Of a stretch of 9,854 nucleotides of DNA, positions 1 to 6,051 are shown in pieces; positions within the stretch are counted from its first letter, which is position 1, and every line of letters begins with the position of its first letter. A model generated the notes under the pieces. That model saw only the letters and a list, made by a program, of their open reading frames with translations, was not told the DNA's origin and did not search any database. Made by a program: the position numbers and the translations under genes. The stretch spans positions 1 to 9,854 of the forward strand of contig WAOH01000009.1 of the NCBI GenBank assembly GCA_015521385.1, written 5' to 3'. The stretch comes from Thermoproteota archaeon (lineage in GTDB: Archaea > Korarchaeota > Korarchaeia > Korarchaeales > Korarchaeaceae).

Positions 1-545
1 ACACTAGGGGCGCGATCTACAACCCCGACGGCCTCGACCCCGACGCCGTGCTCGAGCACAAGAAGAAGACCGGCAGCGTGAAGGACTTCCCTGGCTCCAC
101 CCCGATAGCTGCCGATCCCGTCGAGGGCAACAAGAAGCTGCTCGAGCTTGATGTCGATGTGCTGATCCCCGCCGCCATTGAGAACGTGATAACCAAGGAG
201 AACGCCGACAACGTGAAGGCCAAGATAGTGGCCGAGGCCGCCAACGGTCCGACCACGCCTGAGGCCGACGAGATACTGTTCCAGAAGGGCGTGCTCGTGA
301 TACCCGATATACTCGCCAACGCCGGTGGCGTGACCGTCAGCTACTTCGAGTGGGTGCAGGCTAGGACTAGGGAGTGGTGGGACATAGACACCGTCAGGCA
401 GAAGCTCAGGGCCAAGATGACCAAAGCCTTCAGGGACGTATACAACAAGCACAAGGAAATGAACATAGACATGAGGACCGCTGCCTTGGTGCTCGCTGTC
501 GGAAGAGTGGCCAAGGCCATGGAGATAAGGGGCATCTGGCCCTAA
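1..545 (+). CDS. gdhA: Glutamate dehydrogenase, C-terminal part (5' truncated by window)
   Basis: Catalyses reversible oxidative deamination of glutamate to 2-oxoglutarate and ammonia with NAD(P); a cytoplasmic hexamer in archaea. The reading frame is already open at base 3, and 180 residues are visible of a family that is usually about 420, so the substrate domain with the catalytic lysine and the GxGxxG dinucleotide motif lie upstream. Family hallmarks visible are IYNPDGLD near the start, PAAIENVI at about residues 56-63, AEAANGPTTPEAD at about 77-89, and DILANAGGVTVSYFEW at about 102-117, all from the Rossmann-like cofactor domain. It ends in IRGIWP and TAA, the usual place for the family to end. 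A T-rich tract follows 10 nt after the stop. Whether the enzyme prefers NAD or NADP cannot be told from this part. Identification is essentially certain. Confidence 0.97.
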   Translation, partial: TRGAIYNPDGLDPDAVLEHKKKTGSVKDFPGSTPIAADPVEGNKKLLELDVDVLIPAAIENVITKENADNVKAKIVAEAANGPTTPEADEILFQKGVLVIPDILANAGGVTVSYFEWVQARTREWWDIDTVRQKLRAKMTKAFRDVYNKHKEMNIDMRTAALVLAVGRVAKAMEIRGIWP

Positions 546-548
546 ACT

Positions 549-570
549 CCCTCTCTTTTTCCCTAATTTT
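549..570 (+). terminator. Poly-T terminator after gdhA
   Basis: A pyrimidine-rich stretch begins just after the gdhA stop and contains T5 at 556-560 and T4 at 567-570. Archaeal RNA polymerase terminates at such U-tracts without needing a hairpin, and none is visible here. Assignment rests on position and composition. Confidence 0.55.
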
Positions 571-667
571 CTAATTCCACAGATCTAGTTGAAGGAGCTA
601 TCACGATAACGGGAAGTACCTCACGGCCCATTCAGCTCGGAGGTTATCGGGATTCAGGGGAATAGAT

Positions 668-713
668 GAAGAAAAGGGTGAGGAAGGAGCAAGAGAGGAA
701 GGAAAAGGTATTA
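668..713 (-). terminator. Polypyrimidine tract downstream of the radical SAM gene
   Basis: Read on the minus strand, this stretch 8-53 nt past the stop of the radical SAM gene is almost pure pyrimidine, with two T4 runs and a CCTCACCC segment resembling the CTCA-T5 signatures after plus-strand genes. It is the likely 3' end signal of the minus-strand transcript. Weaker than the T5 tracts elsewhere. Confidence 0.35.
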
Positions 714-720
714 AGTGGGT

Positions 721-2181
721 TCAGTGACTCACGACCACCTGATCGCCTATCTCCTCCACCGAGGAAACCAGCTCCTCCCAGAGCTTCTCATTGAACTCGC
801 AGCTCGGGTCGGGCCCAAGGGGATCCCCATAGTATGCATACGCTCTGGCCCTGCAGCCCCCGCATACGTACCTGTAGGGGCAGAACGAGCAGTAGTAATG
901 GTCTCTATCTCTCAGCCTGTTGAAGAGTTCACTGTTGTGCCAAACGTTGAGGAACCCGTCTCTCAACACGTTTCCGACCACTATGGGCATGAAGACGCAG
1001 GGCTGTATGTCGCCGTTGTGTTCAATGGAGCAGTAAATCCTACCGGCGCCGCAGCCTCCCAAGAACTCACCCAAGGCGAACCCGGCGGAAAGATACTCCT
1101 CAGGTATCTGGAGGTCAGCGAAGTGGGTGGGGGTCAGCTTCCCTCCCTTATCAACACCCTTCAGAGAAACCACCGCGTATATGGGGCTGGTCGAGAAGGC
1201 TTGGAGCTGGCCCGAGGACAGCTCGGAGTAGAGGAGGTTGAGCACCTCGTACCTCTCCTTGGGAGAGAGGTCCATCTCCACTATCTCCCTGCCCCTTCCG
1301 GTCGGTATGAAGTTGAACGCTATGAACCTGTCGACCCTCAGCTCCTTCGCCAGCTTTATCATCTCGGGGAGCTGCTTGTAGTTCATCTTCGTTACAGTGG
1401 TGGCTATGCCAACTTCCAGTCCAGCGGCCTTAGCGTTCTTTATCCCCTGAACCGCCCTCTCCCACGCTCCCTTTATTCCCCTGAAGCTATCGTGATCCTC
1501 CGGGTTGGGAGAATCTAGGCTGACCTCCACGTAGCGCACACCTATCTCTTTCAGCCTCCTCGCGACCTCAGGCCTTATGAGAGTACCGTTAGTAGCAACG
1601 CTTACGTACATCCCCGTCTTAGCGGCCTCCCTCGCCACGATCCAGAAGTCAGGACTCATCAGCGGCTCACCTCCGGAGAAGGATAGGGCAGCCACTCCAG
1701 CTTCGTCCAACTGCCTCAGTACCTCCAACTTCTGATCTAGAGTGAGTTCGTCCGGAGCTGGGAACGGGGAGGCATTGGCGTAGCAGTGTTTGCACCTCAG
1801 GTTACACCTCTTCGTGAAGTCCCACACCACCATGAAGGGGGCGTAAAGCCTCTGGGGCCTCGTGATGCCATAGTAAGCTATTCCTAAGAGTACATTGGCG
1901 ACGCCCCTCCTCATATAAGCATCCCTGAGCCCGTTCCTCAACGACTCCTCGCTGACTCCGAACCTAGAGGCCGACATCGAGAGGATCTTGCTTATCATGG
2001 AGGAGAGGAACCTCTCCCTTCTGTTGGAGGGTTCCTCGACCCCGGCATAGATGCCCAATAGCTTTGTAATCTGCTTGGGTGATCCCAGTTTCCTAACTAC
2101 CGATCTGGTGACAGGATTCCCCAAGACCCTCCTCAGGAAATAAACGAGGTCCTTGACCTCGACTCCCTCACTCTCTGGCAT
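721..2181 (-). CDS. Radical SAM/SPASM domain protein, substrate unknown
   Basis: A 486-aa cytoplasmic iron-sulfur enzyme predicted to cleave S-adenosylmethionine and start radical chemistry. After about 120 residues of N-terminal region comes the cluster motif CNLRCKHCY (C126, C130, C133), then GGEP at 170-173 for SAM binding, and a TIM-barrel core to about 300. The C-terminal SPASM region has C377 and C384, GDIQPC with C395, then the C431-x2-C434-x5-C440-x2-C443 group and a final C461, enough to hold two auxiliary 4Fe-4S clusters. The family includes heme d1/Ahb, PqqE-like and peptide-modifying maturases; nothing here picks one. The ATG at 2181 is preferred over an upstream ATG at 2325, because bases 2182-2325 hold AT-rich promoter sequence and a TATA-like box sits 38 nt before it. 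ATG 2208 is an alternative. It is divergent from the SSB gene, with no obvious precursor peptide gene beside it. Confidence 0.9.
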   Translation of the reverse strand: MPESEGVEVKDLVYFLRRVLGNPVTRSVVRKLGSPKQITKLLGIYAGVEEPSNRRERFLSSMISKILSMSASRFGVSEESLRNGLRDAYMRRGVANVLLGIAYYGITRPQRLYAPFMVVWDFTKRCNLRCKHCYANASPFPAPDELTLDQKLEVLRQLDEAGVAALSFSGGEPLMSPDFWIVAREAAKTGMYVSVATNGTLIRPEVARRLKEIGVRYVEVSLDSPNPEDHDSFRGIKGAWERAVQGIKNAKAAGLEVGIATTVTKMNYKQLPEMIKLAKELRVDRFIAFNFIPTGRGREIVEMDLSPKERYEVLNLLYSELSSGQLQAFSTSPIYAVVSLKGVDKGGKLTPTHFADLQIPEEYLSAGFALGEFLGGCGAGRIYCSIEHNGDIQPCVFMPIVVGNVLRDGFLNVWHNSELFNRLRDRDHYYCSFCPYRYVCGGCRARAYAYYGDPLGPDPSCEFNEKLWEELVSSVEEIGDQVVVSH

Positions 2182-2213
2182 ACAGGGTCCAAACAATAAA
2201 TAGAACATGGGTG

Positions 2214-2224
2214 AAATAAAAATA
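2214..2224 (-). promoter_or_regulatory. TATA-like box for the radical SAM gene
   Basis: On the minus strand this reads TATTTTTATTT. Its centre is 38 nt upstream of the ATG at 2181, which predicts a leader of roughly 10-15 nt. No Shine-Dalgarno sequence is evident before that ATG, which agrees with a very short leader. Confidence 0.5.
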
Positions 2225-2389
2225 TTTTCTTTTATGACCCGTGGTATTGGTAAGAAATGACCATTTAACGGATAGTAATCGCATGTTAATTTACGAAAAG
2301 TGTGAGAAGGACCATCAACGAACACGAGCTGGACATGGAGTGGAAAATATATTCCGAAAAATGTAATGAAAGGGAGGCAGTGGCATACA

Positions 2390-2398
2390 TTTATAAAG
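2390..2398 (+). promoter_or_regulatory. TATA-like box for the SSB gene
   Basis: TTTATAAAG lies about 46 nt before the preferred ATG at 2440, giving a leader of about 20 nt that would include the GAGG Shine-Dalgarno motif. A second AT-rich candidate, AAAATATATT at 2344-2353, would give a leader of about 65 nt that includes the whole 2405-2427 hairpin. Confidence 0.5.
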
Positions 2399-2404
2399 CC
2401 ATCA

Positions 2405-2427
2405 GAGGGGCTAGACCAACGCCCCTT
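2405..2427 (+). promoter_or_regulatory. Hairpin just upstream of the SSB ribosome-binding site
   Basis: AGGGGC at 2406-2411 pairs with GCCCCT at 2421-2426, with an added G-T wobble at 2405/2427 and a 9-nt loop. It ends directly against the GAGG motif at 2428-2431 and 12 nt before the ATG. It could be a translational control element or simply part of the core promoter, depending on which TATA box is used. Confidence 0.3.
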
Positions 2428-2439
2428 GAGGCGAGTAGT

Positions 2440-2874
2440 ATGTCGACCAGCAAGAAAGTATCCGAGCTAAGACCCGGAGATAATAGCGTCAACGTGAAGG
2501 TCCGGGTCATCGAAGCGGGCGAACCCCGCGTTGTAGAGACTAGAAAGGGCCCCCGGACTCTTTCGGAGGCCACCGTAGGTGACGAGACCGGTAGGGTCAC
2601 CCTGACCCTGTGGGGAGACCACGCTGGTAAGCTGTCCGAGGGACAGGTTGTGGAGCTGCAGAATGCCTTCACCACCGTTTACAGGGGGAAGGTACAGCTC
2701 AACCTAGGAAACTTGGGCAGCATAGCCGAGGCCGAGGACTCCGACGTCGTCCCAGCCGACCAGATCCCGGAGGATGTTCCGGAAGCCCCTGAAGACTACC
2801 GACCTCCTAGGAGGAGAAGGAGTTACGGGGGTTACGGAAGGGATAATAGTTACAGAGGCAGGCCCAGGTGGTGA
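2440..2874 (+). CDS. ssb: Single-stranded DNA-binding protein, crenarchaeal single-OB type
   Basis: Binds and protects single-stranded DNA during replication, repair and recombination. The 144 residues match the Sulfolobus SSB architecture: one OB fold (about residues 7-100, with TISEAIVGDETGRV-like text at 40-53 and TLWGDHAG at 56-63), then a flexible tail. Of the three aromatic residues that stack on DNA in the Sulfolobus protein (W56, W75, F79), the equivalents here are W58, F77 and Y81. The tail from about 120 is rich in Arg, Gly and Tyr and ends RGRPRW, lacking the acidic tip seen in the Sulfolobus protein. The ATG at 2440 is chosen because GAGG lies 8 nt before it and similarity begins there; the reading frame is open back to 2302, but that part is AT-rich promoter DNA. 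It is transcribed divergently from the radical SAM gene and followed by a T5 terminator. Confidence 0.93.
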   Translation: MSTSKKVSELRPGDNSVNVKVRVIEAGEPRVVETRKGPRTLSEATVGDETGRVTLTLWGDHAGKLSEGQVVELQNAFTTVYRGKVQLNLGNLGSIAEAEDSDVVPADQIPEDVPEAPEDYRPPRRRRSYGGYGRDNSYRGRPRW

Positions 2875-2923
2875 ACCTCCTGCTCTGCCCTCCCAATTTC
2901 TGGGACTCGCAGGCAGATGGAAT

Positions 2924-2935
2924 CTCACTATTTTT
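2924..2935 (+). terminator. CTCACTATTTTT terminator after ssb
   Basis: T5 at 2931-2935 is preceded by CTCACTA, 50 nt after the ssb stop. The identical 12-mer follows the aminotransferase gene at 7356-7367, which supports its being a shared 3'-end signal. Confidence 0.6.
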
Positions 2936-2945
2936 AACTCATTAG

Positions 2946-2954
2946 TTTTTATAA
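2946..2954 (+). promoter_or_regulatory. TATA-like box for the first surface-protein gene
   Basis: TTTTTATAA is centred 38 nt before the ATG at 2988, so transcription should start close to 2976. It lies only 10 nt past the ssb terminator T-tract, which makes the two genes separate units. Confidence 0.6.
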
Positions 2955-2987
2955 CCGAGCGTTGTTCAATCGTGGGATGACGCTCTA

Positions 2988-4346
2988 ATGCTAGCTAGGA
3001 TTAGGCCTCTAATTCACCTCATCCTCCTACTTCTCTTCGTATCTTCGATAGTAGTGACGGTACGCCCATCTCCCTCCGATGCTAAGGTACACCTTCCTCC
3101 CATCAGCGACACTTACATCCTGAAAGACTGTAGCTGGTGCAAAATGTTCAACCGGAGTGAGCTCAGAGTGGGTTACCAAGCTATAGGGGTCAGGGATCCA
3201 TCCTTTAAGATAAAGGCCTCGTACAAGAACAACTCTAATATTCTCATAAGGTTCAACCTATCGAAGATCCCTCCTGGGGCGGAAATAAAGACAGCTAGGT
3301 TGTGGCTGTATGTGATGAATCCTCCAGAGGATCAGGTGACACTGTACCTCCATGTCCTCAAGGAGGAGTACAATGAAACCCATGTCAACTGGATTCAGAG
3401 GAACTATACGAAGATGTGGCGCACGAAAGGAGGCTACGCCGATCCCAACTACCTGCAAAAGGTGAGAGTTGATGAGTCCATAAGTGAGGGGGATACAGTA
3501 GGTTTTCTGGTGACGGACTACGTTCGAAAAGTACATTCGGGGGAAATAGAGGATTATGGGCTCATACTGAGATCTGATGTAACACCGCTGACGTACAGGG
3601 ACATTAGGTTGGGTGAGGTCATATCGTATTACGTGGATTTCTACAGCTTGGAAGGATCGAAGAGGCTAATGAAGTCAAAGTACCGGCCAGATCTCTACGT
3701 AGAATTCGTTAAACCGACCGCCATCCTATCCGTATCCCAGAGTTCATTGGATCTCGAGAGAGGGGAGACCGCAACAATAGCGATATCTGAGGAAGGAACC
3801 TTCTCCGGAGCGGTAGGATTAGCTTACCGTGTAGTGGAAGCCCCAGGCCCGAAGGTGGGCCCCCTCGACATAAGGGTGTCCGATTATGAGAAACAGCAAG
3901 GCTTCTCAGTAAATGTCACACTGAAGGTCGGGGATCATGCTCCAGCCGGTAAGTACGTCGTGGAGTTCTACCCGGATACGGGAGATTATGGGCCTGATGT
4001 GGTAGAGTACGGTAACGCCTATCTGACCATCACAGTTAGGGAAAGAGCCCCAAACACGACGCAAACGCGGACCACCCCGCAATCAACATCATCCCCTCCC
4101 ACTGAAACGACTCCAACCTCCGCGGTGAGTACGCCTTCGCCATCAGCTACAAAGACCCCCACCACCTCGACATCACCTCGTACCACTAGTGGGGGAACGA
4201 GGTCACTGACATTCACCACCCACATTACCACAGAATACGCTACTGAGGGAAGGGAGCCTGCAAACCCCTTGCTTCTCCCTCTAGGTCTCTTAGTAGCCTT
4301 GCTCGTAGTTATCGTCCTGTTTCTGGTGAGGAAGAAGAGAACCTAG
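2988..4346 (+). CDS. DNRLRE-domain cell-surface protein, paralogue 1
   Basis: A 452-aa predicted extracellular protein tethered to the membrane. In order: signal peptide (h-region about 8-24, cleavage probably near 32); a DNRLRE/CBM96-like beta-sandwich at about 36-240, shown by DTYI, LRVG, IRFNLSKIPPGA, ARLWLYV, the NW...W..GGYA stretch, YGLIL, VDFYS and YRPDLYVEF; an Ig-like beta domain at about 245-350; a Thr/Ser/Pro stalk at 352-426; a membrane helix at about 427-447; and a short basic tail RKKRT. C48 and C51 form a CxxC near the start of the sandwich. Seven N-glycosylation sequons (N55, N81, N90, N129, N139, N309, N356) fit archaeal surface glycosylation. Such domains often bind polysaccharide, so a role in adhesion or glycan binding is inferred. 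The next gene is a clear paralogue of the same layout. The ATG choice is supported by the hydrophobic leader and the TATA spacing. Confidence 0.85.
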   Translation: MLARIRPLIHLILLLLFVSSIVVTVRPSPSDAKVHLPPISDTYILKDCSWCKMFNRSELRVGYQAIGVRDPSFKIKASYKNNSNILIRFNLSKIPPGAEIKTARLWLYVMNPPEDQVTLYLHVLKEEYNETHVNWIQRNYTKMWRTKGGYADPNYLQKVRVDESISEGDTVGFLVTDYVRKVHSGEIEDYGLILRSDVTPLTYRDIRLGEVISYYVDFYSLEGSKRLMKSKYRPDLYVEFVKPTAILSVSQSSLDLERGETATIAISEEGTFSGAVGLAYRVVEAPGPKVGPLDIRVSDYEKQQGFSVNVTLKVGDHAPAGKYVVEFYPDTGDYGPDVVEYGNAYLTITVRERAPNTTQTRTTPQSTSSPPTETTPTSAVSTPSPSATKTPTTSTSPRTTSGGTRSLTFTTHITTEYATEGREPANPLLLPLGLLVALLVVIVLFLVRKKRT

Positions 4347-4372
4347 GCATATCTCTCACTAACCCTCTTTCT

Positions 4373-4446
4373 GGGATCAGAACCGCCACTCAGATCCCTC
4401 CCCAATCGAATATAGGCTCTTCGTACAGAGATACCTCGGGTGGCGG
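4373..4446 (+). other. Potential structured RNA segment between the two surface-protein genes
   Basis: CCGCCACTC at 4383-4391 can pair with GGGTGGCGG at 4438-4446 (nine pairs, one G-T wobble). A competing 6-bp hairpin joins GGGATC at 4373-4378 to GATCCC at 4393-4398, and a small stem joins CTCT 4417-4420 to AGAG 4427-4430. The segment lies in the 195-nt gap, after a stop and before a T5 tract. It may be a 3'-UTR structure or a small RNA, or chance pairing. I recognise no tRNA or C/D-box features. Confidence 0.25.
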
Positions 4447-4461
4447 GGTTAAGGAGGTTCT

Positions 4462-4472
4462 TCCTCATTTTT
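4462..4472 (+). terminator. TCCTCA-T5 terminator after paralogue 1
   Basis: T5 at 4468-4472 preceded by TCCTCA, 115 nt after the stop of the first surface-protein gene and about 28 nt before the TATA-like box of the second. A CTCACTA without a full T5 also occurs at 4355-4361, right behind the stop. Confidence 0.5.
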
Positions 4473-4499
4473 CAATTCTTAGATTTATTGAACAGACAG

Positions 4500-4508
4500 T
4501 TAATTTAA
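4500..4508 (+). promoter_or_regulatory. TATA-like box for the second surface-protein gene
   Basis: TTAATTTAA, a perfect palindrome, is centred 38 nt before the ATG at 4542. This is the same spacing as in the first paralogue, so each copy probably has its own promoter. Confidence 0.55.
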
Positions 4509-4541
4509 TGAAGTAGAGATTCCCCTACATAACCGGAGCGG

Positions 4542-5930
4542 ATGAGAGTGAGTTCTAAATCTCTTATATTTCTCGCCCAGATCTTTCTGACTTCCCTACT
4601 GCTGGTGATTCCTCTAGTACCAGCGTACGGGGAGCCAGATACCGCCAAAATGTATCTGAAACCGGTCGGTGATACCTACATTTACAAGGGGTGCACGGAC
4701 TGCAAGCTATTCAATCAGAGCGAATTGAGGGTAGGGATGGATGCCCTGAAGGTCGTTGATCCCACTGTACTATCTCACTTGGCCTACAAGGTGGTCCTAA
4801 AGGGGCCCTACAGCGCATTGTTGAAGTTCAACATGTCCGAGATACCCCCAGGAGCCCAAATAAAGCAGGCCAAGCTGTGGCTATATGTGATGAATCCCCC
4901 AGACAGGAGTCTGGACCTTCTCCTCTATGTACTGAAGCAGGAGTTCAACGACTCCGAAACCACATGGCTCCACAGAACTGACAAGGCCCTTTGGAAGACG
5001 CCCGGAGGTTACGCGGAGCCAGATTACGAGGTAAAGATAAGGGTAGATGAATCCCTCAGCGAGGGTAGGTCTGTAGGCTTTCTCGTCACGGACTACGTCA
5101 AGAGGGTCCTCGAAGGCTCCATGGAGGATCACGGGATCATAATTAGACCCCGCGTAGGAAAGGTGAGCCCCTCGGATTTCGGATCTTCCAGCTCAATGAG
5201 GCTCTATATCGACTTCTACAGCAAGGAGGGGGCAGAGAGATCCCATATATCGAAGTACACGCCCACCTTATACGTAGAATTCGTCAAGCCCACTGCCGAG
5301 ATAACCCTTTCCGACTCAGAGATCTCCTTGGAGAGGGGACAGTCCACATCGATAACGGCTACGGAGAGCGGAACATTCGCTGGATCCGTGGGCCTCTCCT
5401 ACAGGGTGATAGAGGCTCCTGGCCTGAAAGTCGGGCCTCTCAAGATAGAGATACCCGACTTCGAGAGAGAGCCAGGGTTCTCCACAACCCTGAACATCAC
5501 AGCTTGGAAGTACGCTCCACCCGGGAAGTACGTGATAGAGTTCTATCCGGACACGGATGGTTACAGCTCAAAGGTAGTGGAATACAAGAAGGCCTATCTC
5601 ACGGTTTACATCAAGGGTGAGACATCCACAGCTCCAGTTACAAATGAAACCGAAACTGAGACTGAGACGGTGACCCAAACTCAGCAGGCCACCACACCGA
5701 CCACATCATCCGTGGTGGAGACTACTGAGTCTCCTACACAGCCGATCCAGACTACTACGCCAATCACCAAGCAACCTCCATCAAAGACAAGCAGTGCACT
5801 GACAACAATCACGACCGTTATCGAGGAGACGGAGACGGGAGCCGGAAATACGTTAACGATCGCTCTTATTGCATCTGCTATAGTCGTCATACTAATTCTG
5901 ACAGCGTACCTCCTCAAGCGGAGGGGGTGA
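4542..5930 (+). CDS. DNRLRE-domain cell-surface protein, paralogue 2
   Basis: A 462-aa predicted surface protein with the same layout as its upstream neighbour. It has a signal peptide (hydrophobic about 8-27, likely cleavage after AYG at 30); a DNRLRE/CBM96-like sandwich at about 39-248 with DTYIY, LRVG, LLKFNMSEIPPGA, KLWLYV, TW...LWKTPGGY, HGIII, IDFYS and YTPTLYVEF; an Ig-like domain at about 252-357; a Thr-rich stalk at about 359-434 that includes a short TETETET run; a membrane helix at about 437-457; and the basic tail LKRRG. C51 and C54 form the CxxC also present in paralogue 1. Sequons N58, N97 and N136 fall at the same aligned places as N55, N90 and N129 there, with N318 and N368 in addition. 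The stalks differ in sequence while the folded domains are well conserved, as expected after an old tandem duplication. GGAG lies only 3 nt before ATG 4542, so the GTG at 4548 is a less likely alternative start. Confidence 0.85.
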   Translation: MRVSSKSLIFLAQIFLTSLLLVIPLVPAYGEPDTAKMYLKPVGDTYIYKGCTDCKLFNQSELRVGMDALKVVDPTVLSHLAYKVVLKGPYSALLKFNMSEIPPGAQIKQAKLWLYVMNPPDRSLDLLLYVLKQEFNDSETTWLHRTDKALWKTPGGYAEPDYEVKIRVDESLSEGRSVGFLVTDYVKRVLEGSMEDHGIIIRPRVGKVSPSDFGSSSSMRLYIDFYSKEGAERSHISKYTPTLYVEFVKPTAEITLSDSEISLERGQSTSITATESGTFAGSVGLSYRVIEAPGLKVGPLKIEIPDFEREPGFSTTLNITAWKYAPPGKYVIEFYPDTDGYSSKVVEYKKAYLTVYIKGETSTAPVTNETETETETVTQTQQATTPTTSSVVETTESPTQPIQTTTPITKQPPSKTSSALTTITTVIEETETGAGNTLTIALIASAIVVILILTAYLLKRRG

Positions 5931-5936
5931 CCCCCC

Positions 5937-5951
5937 TTTCCACTAATTTTT
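5937..5951 (+). terminator. T5 terminator after paralogue 2
   Basis: TTTCCACTAA followed by T5 at 5947-5951, 16 nt after the stop codon; it shares the CACTA element with the terminators at 2924 and 7356. Confidence 0.6.
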
Positions 5952-5959
5952 CGGGTTCG

Positions 5960-5971
5960 ATTCAATTGAAT
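5960..5971 (+). promoter_or_regulatory. 12-bp perfect palindrome ATTCAATTGAAT
   Basis: A perfect inverted repeat without spacer in the gap between the second surface-protein gene and the aminotransferase, about 43 bp upstream of the aminotransferase TATA-like box. It is a possible binding site for a dimeric regulator. AT-rich palindromes of this size can arise by chance, so confidence is low. Confidence 0.25.
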
Positions 5972-6014
5972 TAACTAGGACGCTCGATTAACGAACTCAT
6001 CCTCCTGACAATTG

Positions 6015-6024
6015 TTAAATTTTT
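6015..6024 (+). promoter_or_regulatory. TATA-like box for the aminotransferase gene
   Basis: TTAAATTTTT is centred about 33 nt before the TTG start. GTTAAAT at 6014-6020 is repeated directly at 6030-6036. Confidence 0.45.
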
Positions 6025-6041
6025 CCTCGGTTAAATGGAAG

Positions 6042-6048
6042 GGTGATC
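6042..6048 (+). promoter_or_regulatory. Shine-Dalgarno GGTGATC that fixes a TTG start
   Basis: GGTGATC is a 7-nt complement of the expected 16S 3' end and lies 3 nt before TTG 6052. The nearby upstream ATG at 6035 runs into a stop after three codons (ATG GAA GGG TGA), so the TTG is the credible start. Confidence 0.6.
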
Positions 6049-6051
6049 TGA

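Noticed and set aside
563..631. 22-aa minus-strand micro-ORF starting MGREVLPVIV
   Set aside because: Too short to judge, no promoter or SD, and no stretch that could be told from chance.
666..794. 42-aa plus-strand frame starting MKKRVRKEQERKEK
   Set aside because: The lysine-rich start is just the purine complement of a pyrimidine tract, and the second half is antisense to the end of the radical SAM gene.
715..1518. 267-aa open frame on the plus strand
   Set aside because: It lies wholly antisense to the radical SAM gene, whose cysteine and GGEP motifs are intact; the antisense translation has no recognisable features.
2182..2325. 48-residue N-terminal extension of the radical SAM protein
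   Set aside because: The DNA is AT-rich, carries the TATA-like box at 2214-2224 and reads unlike the rest of the protein.
2302..2439. 46-residue N-terminal extension of the SSB
   Set aside because: Family similarity starts at ATG 2440, which has a GAGG motif; the upstream part holds two TATA-like boxes and a hairpin.
5644..5675. Short tandem GA(A/G)AC(C/T) repeats
   Set aside because: They encode the TETETET run in the stalk of paralogue 2 and need no separate explanation.
5953..5963. GGGTTCGATTC, resembling a tRNA T-arm
   Set aside because: No matching stem follows, and the upstream bases are terminator and coding sequence; not a tRNA or an attachment-site remnant.
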